Below, piece after piece: positions 5,746 through 5,911 of a DNA stretch of 5,911 nucleotides. The stretch is from DATCLA01 sp036564195 (GTDB lineage: Bacteria; Bacillota; UBA4882; UBA8346), in NCBI GenBank assembly GCA_036564195.1, contig DATCLA010000192.1, forward strand, positions 1 through 5,911. Reading direction: 5' to 3'. The notes under the pieces are model-generated. The model was not told the origin of the DNA and did not search any database. It saw nothing but the letters and a program-made list of their open reading frames with translations. Position 1 is the first letter of the stretch. The number at the start of each line of letters is the position of its first letter. The position numbers were made by a program, and so were the translations under genes.

Positions 5746-5773
5746 AGAATAACGGATCACAAACAAATCACAA
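5746..5773 (-). promoter_or_regulatory. Weak candidate promoter for ftsEX
   Basis: On the minus strand TTGTGA (5768-5773) and TATTCT (5746-5751) are 16 bases apart, each matching four of six consensus positions. The sequence further upstream is very A/T rich (AAAGAAATAATAAAATTTG), as in UP elements. The leader to ftsE would be about 80 bases and would contain an inverted repeat at 5705-5735. Matches this weak occur by chance in AT-rich DNA. Confidence 0.3.
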
Positions 5774-5789
5774 TCAAATCAACAAATCA
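5764..5789. repeat. Three short CAAATCA direct repeats upstream of ftsE
   Basis: The heptamer CAAATCA (TGATTTG on the minus strand) starts at 5764, 5775 and 5783, and ATCACAA at 5756 and 5767 shares the same 11-base step. The array overlaps and flanks the candidate -35 box. The 11-base spacing, about one helical turn, would suit a regulator, but simple AT-rich sequence can give this by chance. Confidence 0.3.
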
Positions 5790-5805
5790 AATTTTATTAT
5801 TTCTT

Positions 5806-5835
5806 TTAATCAAGAAAATACTTCGACACCAGCAT
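5806..5835 (-). CDS. Possible nine-residue leader ORF upstream of ftsE
   Basis: An ATG at 5835 opens a tiny frame encoding MLVSKYFLD, ended by TAA. It stands five bases behind GGAAGGAG (5841-5848), the strongest Shine-Dalgarno sequence in the window, yet no longer frame follows. The start codon overlaps a small hairpin (TTCGA 5822-5826 with TCGAA 5835-5839). It could be a leader peptide, or the whole element may be a non-coding regulatory RNA that only looks like a translation start. No homology is recognised and no amino-acid run suggests classical attenuation. Confidence 0.3.
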   Translation of the reverse strand: MLVSKYFLD

Positions 5836-5911
5836 CGAATCTCCTTCCCTGACAAAAAATGGGGACTCTATCTTAAAATCACAATATTGGCTTCATTTTT
5901 AAACTTAGGCA

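Larger units (their letters stand above)
5659..5911. other. Upstream region of ftsE (about 250 bases, no full-length gene)
   Basis: The region is AT-rich and holds no ordinary coding frame. From the window edge towards ftsE it contains the purine-rich GGAAGGAG with the micro-ORF, an AT-rich imperfect hairpin (TTTCTT/AAGAAA type) around 5800-5818, three copies of CAAATCA (5764, 5775 and 5783), the weak promoter candidate, an inverted repeat ATTATC/GATAAT (5705-5710 with 5730-5735), and the ftsE ribosome binding site. The gene upstream of ftsE is outside the window. Confidence 0.6.

Noticed and set aside
5884..5907. Sigma-28 (SigD)-like promoter, TAAGTTT and GCCAATAT on the minus strand
   Set aside because: The -10 part matches only six of eight positions, and the spacing to the -35-like part is about two bases short. 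A motility-type promoter is also unlikely before ftsEX.
1..5911. Mobile elements, CRISPR arrays, tRNA or rRNA genes, riboswitch with recognised consensus
   Set aside because: No transposase, integrase, regular spaced repeats, clover-leaf tRNA signature or ribosomal RNA sequence was seen on either strand, and all five genes are chromosomal housekeeping types.

Overview
The window reads as a vegetative chromosomal segment of a Bacillota (low-to-mid GC Gram-positive) bacterium, probably of the Clostridia type. This is inferred from three things: a Bacillus-type LexA box before uvrB, strong AGGAGG-like ribosome binding sites with several TTG starts, and the gene order ftsE, ftsX, coiled-coil M23 peptidase, S41 peptidase, uvrB, which I know from such genomes. 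The species cannot be named from the sequence. I see no mobile element, CRISPR array, tRNA or rRNA.

Everything is transcribed right to left (minus strand). In transcription order: a 5' leader region (5911-5659) with a nine-codon ORF behind a strong ribosome binding site and a weak promoter candidate; ftsE (5658-4972) and ftsX (4982-4113), overlapping by 11 bases; a hairpin terminator (4041-4096); a gene for an exported coiled-coil LytM/M23 peptidase (3886-2738); an S41 PDZ carboxyl-terminal processing protease (2722-1451), whose ribosome binding site overlaps the M23 stop codon; a 319-base gap with a promoter-terminator pair and a LexA-controlled promoter; and the first 377 codons of uvrB (1131 to the window edge).

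The first four genes make a plausible cell-wall splitting module. FtsE (ATPase) and FtsX (membrane subunit) would use ATP hydrolysis to switch on a periseptal murein hydrolase outside the membrane. The coiled-coil M23 protein is the obvious candidate partner, and unlike E. coli EnvC it keeps all expected zinc and catalytic residues, so it could cut peptidoglycan itself. The adjacent S41 protease, also export-targeted, may limit or process that hydrolase. uvrB is a separate unit for nucleotide excision repair under SOS control.

No radically new system is evident. The most interesting points are the intact M23 active site in an EnvC-like position, the protease-hydrolase pairing, the LexA operator, the short promoter-terminator unit before uvrB, and the micro-ORF leader upstream of ftsE.
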